DNA of 64,000 nucleotides from Streptosporangiaceae bacterium (GTDB taxonomy: Bacteria > Actinomycetota > Actinomycetes > Streptosporangiales > Streptosporangiaceae): NCBI GenBank assembly GCA_030038295.1, contig JASHPF010000151.1, positions 1 through 64,000 of the forward strand. The letters run 5' to 3'. Positions 44,089 through 52,453 of the stretch are shown here, one piece after another (within the stretch, counting starts at the first letter, position 1; each line of letters begins with the position of its first letter). A program made the translations under genes and the position numbers. Below the pieces are notes generated by a model, which ran no database searches, had not been told where the DNA came from, and worked only from the letters and a program-made list of their open reading frames with translations.

Positions 44089-44808
44089 TCACTCGCCGTC
44101 GCCGGCGCTCTCCTCGTCTGAGGCGAGAATCCGGTACAGCGCCTTCCTGGTGTCGGTCAGCAGCTGCCGCGCCTCCGCGGCCTGGGCGTCCGTGCCCGCG
44201 CTGACCACCTGCACCGCGGCCATGGCCACCTGGCCGACCAGCCGGCGCATCTCTAGCGCGGCACCGCCGGCCCCGCCGGCCACCACGTCCCACGGAGCGC
44301 GCAGCTCGGACTGGTGCGTCTCCGCGTACTGCCGGCCCTCATCGGTCAGCTGGTACGCGCGGCGCCCGCCGTCGCCCGCCTCGGCCCTGATCAGGCCCTC
44401 GTCCTCGAGCTGCTGCAGGGCCGGGTAGACCGAGCCGGGGCTCGGCCGCCAGACGCCGCCGCTACGCTCGGCGATCTCCTGGATGATCTGGTAGCCGTTC
44501 AACGGCTGCTCAGCCAGCAGCGCAAGCGCCGCCGCCCGCACGTCACCTCGCCGGGCACGCGGCCCGCGCATCCGGTGCGCCTCCTTCAGCCAGGGGCCTC
44601 CGCGCAGCTCAGGGCCGGGAAACCCTGGCCCTGGCGGGAATCCCGGACCGCCAAGCGGGCCGCCGAAGTGCGGCCGCGACCGGAACCGGCCACGTCCGCC
44701 GCCCCGCCGCTCGCCGTCGTCACCGTGCCAGCGACGGTGCTCGCCATCGTCGGCGGGCTCCCACCGGCCCGGTCCGCGACGCCAGTCGCGTTCGTTGTCG
44801 TCACGCAT
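44089..44808 (-). CDS. PadR family transcriptional regulator
   Basis: This 239-residue regulator has a winged helix (about 88-160: GDVRAAALALLAEQPLNGYQ, PSPGSVYPALQQLEDEGLI, GRRAYQLTDEG) and a C-terminal dimerisation helix. The first ~80 residues are Arg/Gly/Pro-rich and look disordered, a long extension for the family. PadR proteins usually repress exporters and respond to the drug exported. It lies upstream of the drrAB-like pair on the same strand. GGGAG lies 6 nt before the ATG inside a hairpin. Confidence 0.9.
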   Translation of the reverse strand: MRDDNERDWRRGPGRWEPADDGEHRRWHGDDGERRGGGRGRFRSRPHFGGPLGGPGFPPGPGFPGPELRGGPWLKEAHRMRGPRARRGDVRAAALALLAEQPLNGYQIIQEIAERSGGVWRPSPGSVYPALQQLEDEGLIRAEAGDGGRRAYQLTDEGRQYAETHQSELRAPWDVVAGGAGGAALEMRRLVGQVAMAAVQVVSAGTDAQAAEARQLLTDTRKALYRILASDEESAGDGE

Positions 44809-44813
44809 GAATT

Positions 44814-44828
44814 ACTCCCTTCGGGAGT
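44814..44828 (-). promoter_or_regulatory. hairpin that sequesters the padR ribosome binding site
   Basis: The mRNA can form ACUCCC-GAA-GGGAGU. The right arm GGGAG is the ribosome binding site, 6 nt before the ATG. The stem could limit translation of the regulator. Confidence 0.5.
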
Positions 44829-44832
44829 GACC

Positions 44833-44877
44833 GTCTGATCCTACTCAGACTGTCACCGTACTTCTTTGATAGGTCAA
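44833..44877 (-). promoter_or_regulatory. padR promoter with palindromic operator
   Basis: On the minus strand TTGACC (44872-44877) and GACAGT (44849-44854) are spaced by 17 bp. The perfect palindrome GTCTGA-N6-TCAGAC (44833-44850) overlaps the -10 and the start point. A GTCAAC half-site, as in the downstream operators, covers the -35. Confidence 0.45.
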
Positions 44878-45004
44878 CGATATATCTAAATAGCTCGCGA
44901 CGCAAACGCAGCTGGGTAGCTGGCGGACCGGGGAGCGATCGGAGCAGCCGCCGAGCAGGCGACCGCTCGCTCACGGCGGCGGGTCAGCGTCACGCAGGAA
45001 GCGG

Positions 45005-46006
45005 TCAGCCGCCGATGGCCGACATCGGCCGCGCGGGCTGCAAGAAGCCAGGGTCGTTGATGCCGTGGCCAGGCAGCTTGGCGGCCAGGCACCGCTGCCA
45101 GCGATCGGCGAGCTCGTCGTCGGAGGCCCCGGCCCGCAGCGGAGTCCGCAGATCGCTCTCGCTCGTGGCGAACAGGCAGTTGCGTAGCTGCCCGTCGGCG
45201 GTCAGCCGGACCCGGTCGCAGGCTCCGCAGAATGGCCTGGTCACCGACCCGATGATGCCCACGGTCTGTGGCCCGCCGTCCACCAGGAAGATCTCGGCCG
45301 GGGCCGAGCCGCGCTCTGCCGGGTCGGCCGGCGTCAGCCGGAATTCTGCTTGCAGCGTCGCCAGGATCTCGTCGGCGGTGACCATCTCCGCGCGCCGCCA
45401 GCCGTGCTGAGCGTCCAGCGGCATCTGTTCGATGAACCGCAGCTCGTAGCCGCCGCCGAGACAGAATCGCAGCAGATCCCCGGCCTCGTGATCGTTAACG
45501 CCGCGCATCAGCACCGCGTTCACCTTCACCGGCGCGAGGCCGGTCTCCGCGGCTGCAACCAGGCCCTTGAGGACGTCCCCCAGCCGATCCCGGCGGGCCA
45601 GCGCGACGAAGGTCTCCGGCGACAGCGTGTCCAGCGACACGTTGATCCGGTCCAGGCCGGCGGCGTGCAGAGGTCCGGCCAGCTTGTCCAGCCCGATGCC
45701 GTTCGTGGTCATGGAGATCTGCGGCCGCGGCCGCAGTGCGGCCACCCGCTCGATGATTCCGGCCAGACCGCGCCGCAGCAGCGGTTCGCCGCCGGTGAAT
45801 CGCACCTCGGTAATGCCGAGCCGGGTAACCGCCAGCCTCACCAGGGCGACGAGCTCATCGTCGGTAAGCAGCTCCGGTCGGGGCAGCCAGTCGAGCCCCT
45901 CGGCCGGCATGCAGTACGCGCAGCGGAGATTGCACCGGTCGGTCACCGAGACGCGCAGGTCGGTGGCTACCCGTCCGTACGAATCGGTCAGCGCCACAAT
46001 TTCCAC
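45005..46006 (-). CDS. moaA: GTP 3',8-cyclase MoaA
   Basis: MoaA is the radical SAM enzyme that rearranges GTP in the first step of molybdenum cofactor synthesis. The 333-residue protein has the SAM cluster C25-x3-C29-x2-C32 in DRCNLRCAYC, FTGGEPLL, and the C-terminal cluster cysteines in FCGACDRVRL and LRNC. It ends in the conserved GG. The start is GTG 46006 (VEIVALTDSYGR); the longer frame overlaps mgsA and is noise. No other mo genes are in the window. Confidence 0.93.
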   Translation of the reverse strand: MEIVALTDSYGRVATDLRVSVTDRCNLRCAYCMPAEGLDWLPRPELLTDDELVALVRLAVTRLGITEVRFTGGEPLLRRGLAGIIERVAALRPRPQISMTTNGIGLDKLAGPLHAAGLDRINVSLDTLSPETFVALARRDRLGDVLKGLVAAAETGLAPVKVNAVLMRGVNDHEAGDLLRFCLGGGYELRFIEQMPLDAQHGWRRAEMVTADEILATLQAEFRLTPADPAERGSAPAEIFLVDGGPQTVGIIGSVTRPFCGACDRVRLTADGQLRNCLFATSESDLRTPLRAGASDDELADRWQRCLAAKLPGHGINDPGFLQPARPMSAIGG

Positions 46007-46121
46007 CTTAAGGCCCGTCCGTCCCGGGCACACCAGCACCCGCCACGGCCGGTGCAGCAAAGCCGGCGCCAGAATGCTTCCCGTGGCGGCCACCACGTTA
46101 GGGGAACGGGGCCGTCTCGGG

Positions 46122-46607
46122 CTAGGCGACTTGGTCGGCGCTCGCCGCGAGGGCGGACCAGCCCCGGTTCGCATAATCGGCGAAATCAGGCTGCCGTCGT
46201 TCATATCGCCGGGCGAACAGCGGCGACGAGATCATGTAGTCAGCGCTCGACCGGTTGCACGCAACCGGGATGTTCCAGGCCACCGCGAGCCGTAGCAGCG
46301 CCTTGACGTCGGGATCATGCGGATGCGGCTCGAGCGGATCCCAGAAGAAGATGAGCATGTCCACCGCGCCGTCCGCGATCCGGGCGCCGATCTGCTGATC
46401 ACCGCCGAGCGGCCCGGAGCGCAGGCAGGTAACCGGAATACCCAGCTCGGCTGCCAGCAGCTGGCCGGTGGTTCCGGTCGCGACCAGGTCATGCTGCGCG
46501 AGCAGGGCGCGGTTGAACCTGGCCCACTCGGCGATGTCGCGCTTGCAGTTGTCGTGGGCGATCAGCGCGATCCTGCGGCGGACTGGATTCTCCGGATGGC
46601 CACCCAT
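46122..46607 (-). CDS. mgsA: methylglyoxal synthase
   Basis: MgsA converts dihydroxyacetone phosphate to methylglyoxal, a bypass that relieves phosphosugar stress. The 161-residue protein has [12 protein letters not shown], the phosphate-binding ATGTTG, and the catalytic Asp in [12 protein letters not shown] (Asp70). [20 protein letters not shown] completes the family signature. The usual length is ~150 residues. ATG 46607 is used; GGAG lies only 1 nt upstream, so the start is a little uncertain. Confidence 0.93.
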   Translation of the reverse strand: MGGHPENPVRRRIALIAHDNCKRDIAEWARFNRALLAQHDLVATGTTGQLLAAELGIPVTCLRSGPLGGDQQIGARIADGAVDMLIFFWDPLEPHPHDPDVKALLRLAVAWNIPVACNRSSADYMISSPLFARRYERRQPDFADYANRGWSALAASADQVA

Positions 46608-46790
46608 GCTCCTAGCTTGCCGTCGCGGCGTTTCCCAGCCGGGAACGCGACGTTGCCTGCATGTTGCGGGTTGGCCATCGTTTCCGGCAGCCCGGCCGGA
46701 CCGCGCCAGGCCGGCCAGTGTCGCGTCGCCTACGATGCAGTCGGCAGCAGCAGGCGTCGTAGCCCGTTCGCCGACCCGGGATGTGGTGTC

Positions 46791-47927
46791 ATGACGGTGA
46801 CCGGCGCCATCTGGCGCGACCAGCTCAGCGGCGACGAGCGCGCCGTGCTCGGCCGCGCCGACGACGGCGTGCCGGGCTCGCGGCCGGATGTGCTCGTCGT
46901 GGGCGGCGGCATCGTGGGCGTCAGCACCGCATTCGCGTGCGCAGACGCCGGGCTCGGCGACGTGCTGCTGATCGAGACGGGCCGACTGGGCGCCGGCGCG
47001 ACCGGCGGCGCCACCGGGCTGCTCATCCCCGAGCCGCACCAGTGGAGTGACCCGGCGCCCTTCGTCGACCTCGAGCGTGCATCGCTGCAACAGTGGCGCG
47101 ACCTGCAGCAGACGCTGCCGGGCGGCGTCGGCCTAGTCGAGCTCGACTGGCTCGGGCTGGCACCGCACGCCAGCGGTTTCGCCGCGCACCAGCCGCGCTA
47201 CGTCGAGTGGCTCAATCCGGGCCAGGTGGCCGAGCTCGTGCCCGGCCTCGCGCGGCCGATGGAGGGCGCGCTCATCCGCCGCCAGGCCCGCGTCAACCCG
47301 CTCCGGGCGGTGGCCAGGCTCGCGACCCGGCTGCCCGCCGTGGCGACCGGAGTCGCGGCCACATCCGTCGACATCCGCGGTGACCGGATCGTCGGCGTCG
47401 GCACGTCCAGCGGCACGATTACCCCCGGCGTGGTGGTATTCGCCACCGGCAGGCCGCCGGTGCTGGACGGGCTGCCGCTGCACATTCCGTCGGACCGGGT
47501 CAAGGGCCACCTGCTGGTGACCGAGCGAACGGAGGTAACGCTGCCCGGCATCGTGGCACCGGTCGGCACCCAGATCGAGAACGGGCAGCTGCTGGCGGGC
47601 GGCACCTTTGACGCGGACGACGAGACCCCTGCGGTCCAGCCCGACGTGATCAACGCGATCGCCGCCAGCCTTGCCGCGGTTCTGCCGCCACTGCGCGGCA
47701 TCGGGGTTGCCTATCAGTGGTGCTGCTTCCGGCCGCGGCACCCGGACCGCCGGCCCGTCATCGACAGGGTGCCCGGCCTCGGCAACGCCTGGCTGACGTC
47801 GGGGCACTTCCGCACCGGAATCCTCAACGCTCCGGCCACGGCGGCCGTGTTGACCAGCTGGATCGCGACGGGCGTCCCGCCAGCCGACGCCCGCACGTGG
47901 TCCGCGACCCGCTTCGGCGGGCGCTAG
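46791..47927 (+). CDS. FAD-dependent oxidoreductase (DAO/ThiO-like)
   Basis: This 378-residue flavoenzyme is in the D-amino acid oxidase/glycine oxidase superfamily. The dinucleotide fold is [15 protein letters not shown] (33-47), and the late FAD motif is [19 protein letters not shown]. The substrate is probably a small amine or amino acid. ATG 46791 is used; the long upstream frame is a shadow of mgsA. A TACGAT hexamer (46731-46736) lies inside a 9-bp inverted repeat (46730-46762) that may fold in the leader. The 3' end overlaps selB by 4 bp, convergently. Confidence 0.85.
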   Translation: MTVTGAIWRDQLSGDERAVLGRADDGVPGSRPDVLVVGGGIVGVSTAFACADAGLGDVLLIETGRLGAGATGGATGLLIPEPHQWSDPAPFVDLERASLQQWRDLQQTLPGGVGLVELDWLGLAPHASGFAAHQPRYVEWLNPGQVAELVPGLARPMEGALIRRQARVNPLRAVARLATRLPAVATGVAATSVDIRGDRIVGVGTSSGTITPGVVVFATGRPPVLDGLPLHIPSDRVKGHLLVTERTEVTLPGIVAPVGTQIENGQLLAGGTFDADDETPAVQPDVINAIAASLAAVLPPLRGIGVAYQWCCFRPRHPDRRPVIDRVPGLGNAWLTSGHFRTGILNAPATAAVLTSWIATGVPPADARTWSATRFGGR

Positions 47928-49858
47928 CGGTCGAGCGCAGCCGCCGCCGCTGTCGCGTCGGCGGCGACTGACGCGTCCGGGACGCGCGCCGGAGCCGCCG
48001 CTCCGTCCCGGCCGACCGTGGCCCGGAGCACCCTGCGGTCATCGGCCAGCCGCTCGGTGATGCCTGCCGCATCGAGGAACTCCAGCAGCGGGATCGCGGT
48101 CCGCCGGGTAGTACCGAGCGCCTGCCGCGCCTCTGCCGCCGTGAATGGCTGGTCGAGCCCGGACAAGATCGCCGCGGCCGCCTCGTCCGCGCCTGGTGCT
48201 AGCACCACCTGATCGCTGATGCGCAGCAGCTCCCCGGCCCGCACGGCGACGGCGATGCTGCGTGCGTCCAGCCCCAGCTTGCGCAGGCGGCTGGCGTCCG
48301 GAGACGCAAACGGGGCAGCGGCGAGATCGGCGCGCAGCACCTGGATCGCGGCCTGCGCGGACTCCGGCAGCTTCGGCCCGGCCGTCGACCCGCCCAGGCC
48401 GATCTGCACGGCGCCGCAGGAAATCCGGAACGGCGGCCTGGCCAGCGCCGTGACAAGCCGGCGGTCCGGCAGATCAAGGGCCTCCCTGGCCACCTCGATC
48501 GGCAGGCCCGCGGCCAGCGGCTCGGCCGCGGCGTGACTCGCCAGCACCTCACCTAGCTGGTGGGAGAGCGCCCGCCAGCGGTCAGGATCGGCAAGCCACT
48601 CGCCAGTCACTGGCTCGGGCAGCTCCGGCACGCCCATCGCCAGCAGCGCGCTGCCGCGCAGCAATCCGTGCCGGGCGAGCAACTCGGCCGCGGTCGGCCG
48701 GTCCGGCCAGCTGGCGAGCTGTCTCGCGGCCGCGGCGGCGGCCCCGCGGCGAGCTAGCGGCGGCGGCGCGACATCGAGCACGACCGCCCCGCTCACCGGT
48801 GGCCACCAGTCGGGCCGCCGGGTGCCGGGATCGCGCAGCAACAGCCGGTCGCCGACATGGACCGGCAGCGGGTCGGCGAGGCCGAGCCGGGCCAGTCCGG
48901 GTCCCAGCGGGCGCACCCGGGCGATGACCCGGGCAGAACCGACATGAAGCGCGACCGACCGACCGAGCTGGCCAGGTGCCGCGGTCCCGGCGCCCGGTTC
49001 GCCTGCGGCACCCTCGCCGTCCGCAGCGGGCGGCGGAGACACCGCCCCGATCCGCACGTCCAGCACGTCGGTGAGAGTCCACCGGCCGGGCGACACGAGC
49101 GCGGTGCCCCGGTGCAGCGTGTCCCGGCTCACGCCGGCCAGGTGCAGCGCCACTCGGGTGGGGCCGGCCGCCGCGTCCACTGGCTTGCCCAGCACCTGGA
49201 GCTCGCGAACCCGGACCGGCCGCATGCCGGGAGTGAGCAGCAGCTGATCGTCCTTGTGCACGGTGCCAGCTGGCAACGTGCCCGTCACGACGGTGCCACC
49301 AGAGACGCTGAACGACCTGTCGATCCAGATCCGTACCGCGGCGCCCGGATCGGGCGCAGCCTGCCCAGCGCACCACTGGTCAAGCGCCGCGACTAGGTCC
49401 GGGACGCCCGCGCTGGTGGCCGAGCTGACCGCGACGGCCGGGACGGCACCGAGCGGGCTGCCCGCGATCCGCGCCGCGGCCTCCGCCAGCGCCGGGCCCG
49501 GATCGGCAAGGTCGCTCTTGGTGACCACGAGCAGCGCCTGGCTGACGCCGAGCGCGCTCACGACCGCCAGGTGCTCCGCGGACTGGGGCATCCAGCCCTG
49601 GTCCGCTGCCACGATGAAGAGGACGGCGGGCACCGGGGCAGCTCCGGCCAGCACGCTGGCGATGAAGCGCTCCGGGCCTCCGGCGTCGACAAGACCCAGC
49701 TGCGCGCCTGAGGGCAGGGTGAGCCAGGCGAACCCCGGTTCGGCGGTGCCGCCGCGCTGGGCGTCGGCTGGTCCGCCGTCGGGCTGTACGCCAGTGAGAG
49801 CGTGAATGAGCGCCGACTTACCGTGGCCGACCTGGCCGGCGGTAGCGACGATCAGCAT
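47924..49858 (-). CDS. selB: SelB-like elongation factor with altered GTPase motifs
   Basis: This 644-residue protein aligns along the whole length of SelB, the factor that brings selenocysteyl-tRNA to UGA codons: G domain (1-170), two beta-barrels, a linker, and C-terminal winged helices (FTAAEARQALGTTRRTAIPL). The GTPase motifs are degraded. G1 is AGQVGHGKS (usual form AGHVDHGKS/T) and G3 is DAGGPERF (usual form DVPGHERF), so the catalytic His is Pro62. TKSD (G4) is intact. No selA, selD or tRNA-Sec is in the window. ATG 49858 has GGAG upstream; GTG 49867 is an alternative. It may have lost GTP hydrolysis or be a paralogue with another role. Confidence 0.85.
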   Translation of the reverse strand: MLIVATAGQVGHGKSALIHALTGVQPDGGPADAQRGGTAEPGFAWLTLPSGAQLGLVDAGGPERFIASVLAGAAPVPAVLFIVAADQGWMPQSAEHLAVVSALGVSQALLVVTKSDLADPGPALAEAAARIAGSPLGAVPAVAVSSATSAGVPDLVAALDQWCAGQAAPDPGAAVRIWIDRSFSVSGGTVVTGTLPAGTVHKDDQLLLTPGMRPVRVRELQVLGKPVDAAAGPTRVALHLAGVSRDTLHRGTALVSPGRWTLTDVLDVRIGAVSPPPAADGEGAAGEPGAGTAAPGQLGRSVALHVGSARVIARVRPLGPGLARLGLADPLPVHVGDRLLLRDPGTRRPDWWPPVSGAVVLDVAPPPLARRGAAAAAARQLASWPDRPTAAELLARHGLLRGSALLAMGVPELPEPVTGEWLADPDRWRALSHQLGEVLASHAAAEPLAAGLPIEVAREALDLPDRRLVTALARPPFRISCGAVQIGLGGSTAGPKLPESAQAAIQVLRADLAAAPFASPDASRLRKLGLDARSIAVAVRAGELLRISDQVVLAPGADEAAAAILSGLDQPFTAAEARQALGTTRRTAIPLLEFLDAAGITERLADDRRVLRATVGRDGAAAPARVPDASVAADATAAAAALDR

Positions 49859-50105
49859 GGCGGTCACTCCGGGCCCGCGCGTTAGCCCGCCGCAGCAGGA
49901 CGCGGGTCAGCGAGGACGACCCCCGCGCGCCGGGGGAGCCTGCGGACGTCCACGACCGCGACCATACCTGCCGGCTGCCGTGGCACGGCAGCGGCTGAAC
50001 AGCTCTTCCGACCCGATTTACCAGCACTTTGCCGAAGGAACCCGCCGCCGAGTGACGAGCATGTGTAAGTCTTTAAAGAACCGATTGCGCGGGGAAGTGG
50101 ATGAC

Positions 50106-50708
50106 ATGAACCCTGAAGGCCGTATTCCGCGACGGCGTGGTGCAGTCTGCGGGCTGCTGCTGATCTTGCTGGGCCTCTGGGGCGGCCTGGCACCGTTCGT
50201 GGGCCCGTATGTTCACTTCGGGTACACGCCGGACAAGACGTGGCTGTACAACCCCGGGCGGCTCTACTACTCGATCATTCCCGGCGCCGCCGTGCTGCTC
50301 GGTGGCCTGGTCATCGCGGTGACCAGGAACCGGGGCGTGGGCGTGTCCGCGGGGCTGCTCGCCGCGCTCGGGGGCGCGTGGTTCGGCCTGGGGCACGACT
50401 TCACCACGATCGTGATCAGGAGGTCAATCGCGGTCGGCAAGCCGATCCTGTGGGCCGGCGCGGGGCCGGACTCGCTCCGCACGTACGTCGAGACGGTCAC
50501 CCTGTTCACCGGGCTTGGCCTGCTGGTTGTCTTCGTGGGCGCAATCGCGATGGGCCGGCTGTCGATGCTCGCCGCGGGCGATCTCCCCGCCGAGGCAGAC
50601 ACCTACTACGGCGACTTCCCGGCGGCCCAGACGGCCGGCTTCCCGTCCGCAACGGGCCAGCTTCCGGACACGACAACGAACATCAGGCCGCCTGACCTGC
50701 TGACCTAG
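50106..50708 (+). CDS. four-helix membrane protein of unknown function
   Basis: This 200-residue protein has four hydrophobic segments (about 12-30, 55-72, 76-95 and 120-145) and a polar C-terminal tail. The external loop GPYVHFGYTPDKTWLYNPGR between helices 1 and 2 and the GGAWFGLGHDF segment are reminiscent of small actinobacterial membrane proteins, but I cannot name the family. ATG 50106 is used; GTG 50097 is in frame. It is divergent from selB across 247 bp with no other gene. Confidence 0.75.
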   Translation: MNPEGRIPRRRGAVCGLLLILLGLWGGLAPFVGPYVHFGYTPDKTWLYNPGRLYYSIIPGAAVLLGGLVIAVTRNRGVGVSAGLLAALGGAWFGLGHDFTTIVIRRSIAVGKPILWAGAGPDSLRTYVETVTLFTGLGLLVVFVGAIAMGRLSMLAAGDLPAEADTYYGDFPAAQTAGFPSATGQLPDTTTNIRPPDLLT

Positions 50709-50726
50709 CCGCGCCAGGCCAGCCGG

Positions 50727-51203
50727 TTACGCCACCCGCCTGGCGGCCGGGCCGGGCAGCGGCGTGACGTCGCGCGCCGAGCCGAGGACGTGCCCGGCGG
50801 CGCACGTCAGCTCCAGCCGCACCGGCGCGCCGCAGTCCCGGTGCGTCAGCAGCACCGGCGCTCCGTCGGGTCCGGCCGCGTACCTGTCGCCCCAGGTCAG
50901 CAGCGCGACGACGAGCGGGAACAGGTCCAGGCCCTTATCGCTCAGCCGGTATTCCTCGCGCGGCCGCTGGCCCTCCTCGCGATAGGGCACCTTGCGCAGG
51001 ATCCCGTCACCAACCAGCCGTGCTAGCCGGTTGCTCAGTACCTGGCGCGGCATGCCGGTCCGCCGCTGCATGTCGTCGAACCGGCGTACGCCGTTAAACG
51101 CCTCGCGCAGCACCAGGAACGTCGACCTCTCCCCCACGACCTCGAGCGCCGCCGCGATGGTGCAGCTGGCGGTGTCGTAGTCGAGGGCCCACGATCGTCT
51201 CAT
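50727..51203 (-). CDS. HxlR family transcriptional regulator
   Basis: This 158-residue regulator has the HxlR winged helix: CTIAAALEVVGERSTFLVLREA, RFDDMQRRTGMPRQVLSNRLARL, and the wing PYREEGQRPREEYRLSDKG. The C-terminal part holds a CGAPVRLELTCAAGH segment whose cysteines could bind metal or sense redox. TAGCCT ends 6 nt before the ATG, so it is leaderless. It diverges from the GNAT gene across 55 bp and probably controls both. Confidence 0.9.
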   Translation of the reverse strand: MRRSWALDYDTASCTIAAALEVVGERSTFLVLREAFNGVRRFDDMQRRTGMPRQVLSNRLARLVGDGILRKVPYREEGQRPREEYRLSDKGLDLFPLVVALLTWGDRYAAGPDGAPVLLTHRDCGAPVRLELTCAAGHVLGSARDVTPLPGPAARRVA

Positions 51204-51209
51204 GCACGC

Positions 51210-51215
51210 AGGCTA
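51210..51215 (-). promoter_or_regulatory. -10 element of the HxlR gene (leaderless)
   Basis: TAGCCT on the minus strand is 6 nt from the ATG at 51203. Confidence 0.5.
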
Positions 51216-51222
51216 GGTCCAC

Positions 51223-51252
51223 TTGACAGACTTAGCAAGCACAGACGATGCT
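51223..51252 (+). promoter_or_regulatory. promoter of the GNAT gene (leaderless)
   Basis: The consensus -35 TTGACA (51223-51228) is 18 bp from GATGCT (51247-51252), which is 6 nt before the ATG at 51259. Confidence 0.5.
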
Positions 51253-51258
51253 GAGTCT

Positions 51259-51831
51259 ATGGATCGAACCCCGGTCGCCGAGCTCCGGCGGGCTGGCCCT
51301 GACGACCTTCCGGGCATCCGTGCGTTCCTGTGCGGGCTGTCGCGACGTTCGCAGTATCTGCGGTTCTTCGCCGCGGTGGCGCCGCCGAGCGGTGGCCTGC
51401 TGCGCGCGCTGGGCGGCGCCACCGGCGCAGACGTGCTGCTCGTCACCGACCAGCGGGGCACCGTGATCGGGCACGGAATGGCCGCCGACACAGCGATCGG
51501 CGGCGGGACCGAGACCAGCATCGGCCTGGTCGTCGGCGACGAGTGGCAGTGCCGGGGCATCGGCACCCAGGTGCTGCGCACCCTCACGGACCGGGCTGCC
51601 CGGCGTGGCGTGGACACGCTCGTGCTCGAGGTGCTTCCAGAAAATCGGCTGATGCTGGGCATCATCGGCCGACGGTGGCCGGACGCGCCGTCCGAGCGCA
51701 CCCTCGACGCCATCGTGTTCCGGCCGTCGATCGGGCCACCAGCCGGTCACTGGGCCGTCCCGCGCCCGCTCACCCTCGGCAATCCCGGCAACCAGGGAGG
51801 TCATGGTGCACGACGCAGACCTGCGGCCTAG
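51259..51831 (+). CDS. GNAT family N-acetyltransferase
   Basis: This 190-residue protein is a GNAT acetyltransferase similar to domains found in Pat-type protein acetyltransferases (LRRAGPDDLPGIRAFLCGLSRR, then SQYLRFFA). The acetyl-CoA loop is EWQCRGIGTQVLRTL, with the Q/R-x-x-G-x-G pattern. The frame opens at TTG 51223, but that is the -35 box, so ATG 51259 is the start. The 3' end overlaps the thioesterase gene by 29 bp. Confidence 0.85.
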   Translation: MDRTPVAELRRAGPDDLPGIRAFLCGLSRRSQYLRFFAAVAPPSGGLLRALGGATGADVLLVTDQRGTVIGHGMAADTAIGGGTETSIGLVVGDEWQCRGIGTQVLRTLTDRAARRGVDTLVLEVLPENRLMLGIIGRRWPDAPSERTLDAIVFRPSIGPPAGHWAVPRPLTLGNPGNQGGHGARRRPAA

Positions 51832-52453
51832 CGAGACTGGCCGCCACGACCCGGCTCGCGACCGCGCGTACAGCTGGGACGATCCGACCGTCGCCGCGGG
51901 AGCCGCCGGCGGCCTCGACGGTATGGCGTTCCTGCAGGCCATCGTCGACGGCGCCCTGCCCGCCCCGCCGCTCGCGCGCACGCTGGACTTCGCGGCAGTC
52001 AGTGTGCGGCCCGGCCAGGTGACCTTCGAGTTCACGCCCGCGGAGTTTCACTACAACCCGATCGGCTCGGTGCACGGCGGAGTGCTGGCCGCGCTGTGCG
52101 ACTCAGCCTGTGGCTGTGCGGTGCACAGCACGCTGCCGGCCGGGACCCACTACACCAGCCTGGACCTCAGCATCAAGTTCCTCCGGCCGGTGACGTCCGC
52201 CGTCGGCCCGATGAGGTGCGAGGGTGCCGTGACGCACGCGGGCCGCCGGTCCGCGCTCGCCGAGGCCCGGCTCACCGACGCCGCCGGCAAGCTGTACGCG
52301 GTCGCGACGAGCACGTGCCTGATCTTCCGGCCGGGCGGCGGCCACGACGCCGCGCCGCACCGCTCGGCCGGGTCAGCTGCGGTACAGCCCGTCGATCACG
52401 TCGGCGTACTTGGCGTGCACGACGCGGCGCTTCAGCTTGAGCGTCGGGGTTAG
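51803..52453 (+). CDS. PaaI-type hotdog thioesterase
   Basis: This 216-residue acyl-CoA thioesterase has a hotdog fold. The catalytic region is YNPIGSVHGGVLAALCDSACG, with the HGG motif and the following Asp, then YTSLDLSIKFLRPV. The usual PaaI/ACOT13 length is ~140; the extra is an N-terminal extension and a C-terminal tail. GGGAGG lies just upstream of ATG 51803 (GTG 51806 is equally possible). Its last 81 bp overlap the end of the convergent acyl-CoA synthetase gene. Confidence 0.85.
   Translation: MVHDADLRPSETGRHDPARDRAYSWDDPTVAAGAAGGLDGMAFLQAIVDGALPAPPLARTLDFAAVSVRPGQVTFEFTPAEFHYNPIGSVHGGVLAALCDSACGCAVHSTLPAGTHYTSLDLSIKFLRPVTSAVGPMRCEGAVTHAGRRSALAEARLTDAAGKLYAVATSTCLIFRPGGGHDAAPHRSAGSAAVQPVDHVGVLGVHDAALQLERRG

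Noticed and set aside
49868-50105. Search for a tRNA-Sec or selA fragment next to selB
   Set aside because: No 8-bp acceptor stem with a UCA anticodon and no SelA-like peptide is present. The minus-strand 103-codon ORF there has no recognisable domain.
51259-51280. GGATCGAACCCC resembling the reverse of a tRNA T-arm
   Set aside because: It is the start of the GNAT coding sequence and no cloverleaf can be built around it.
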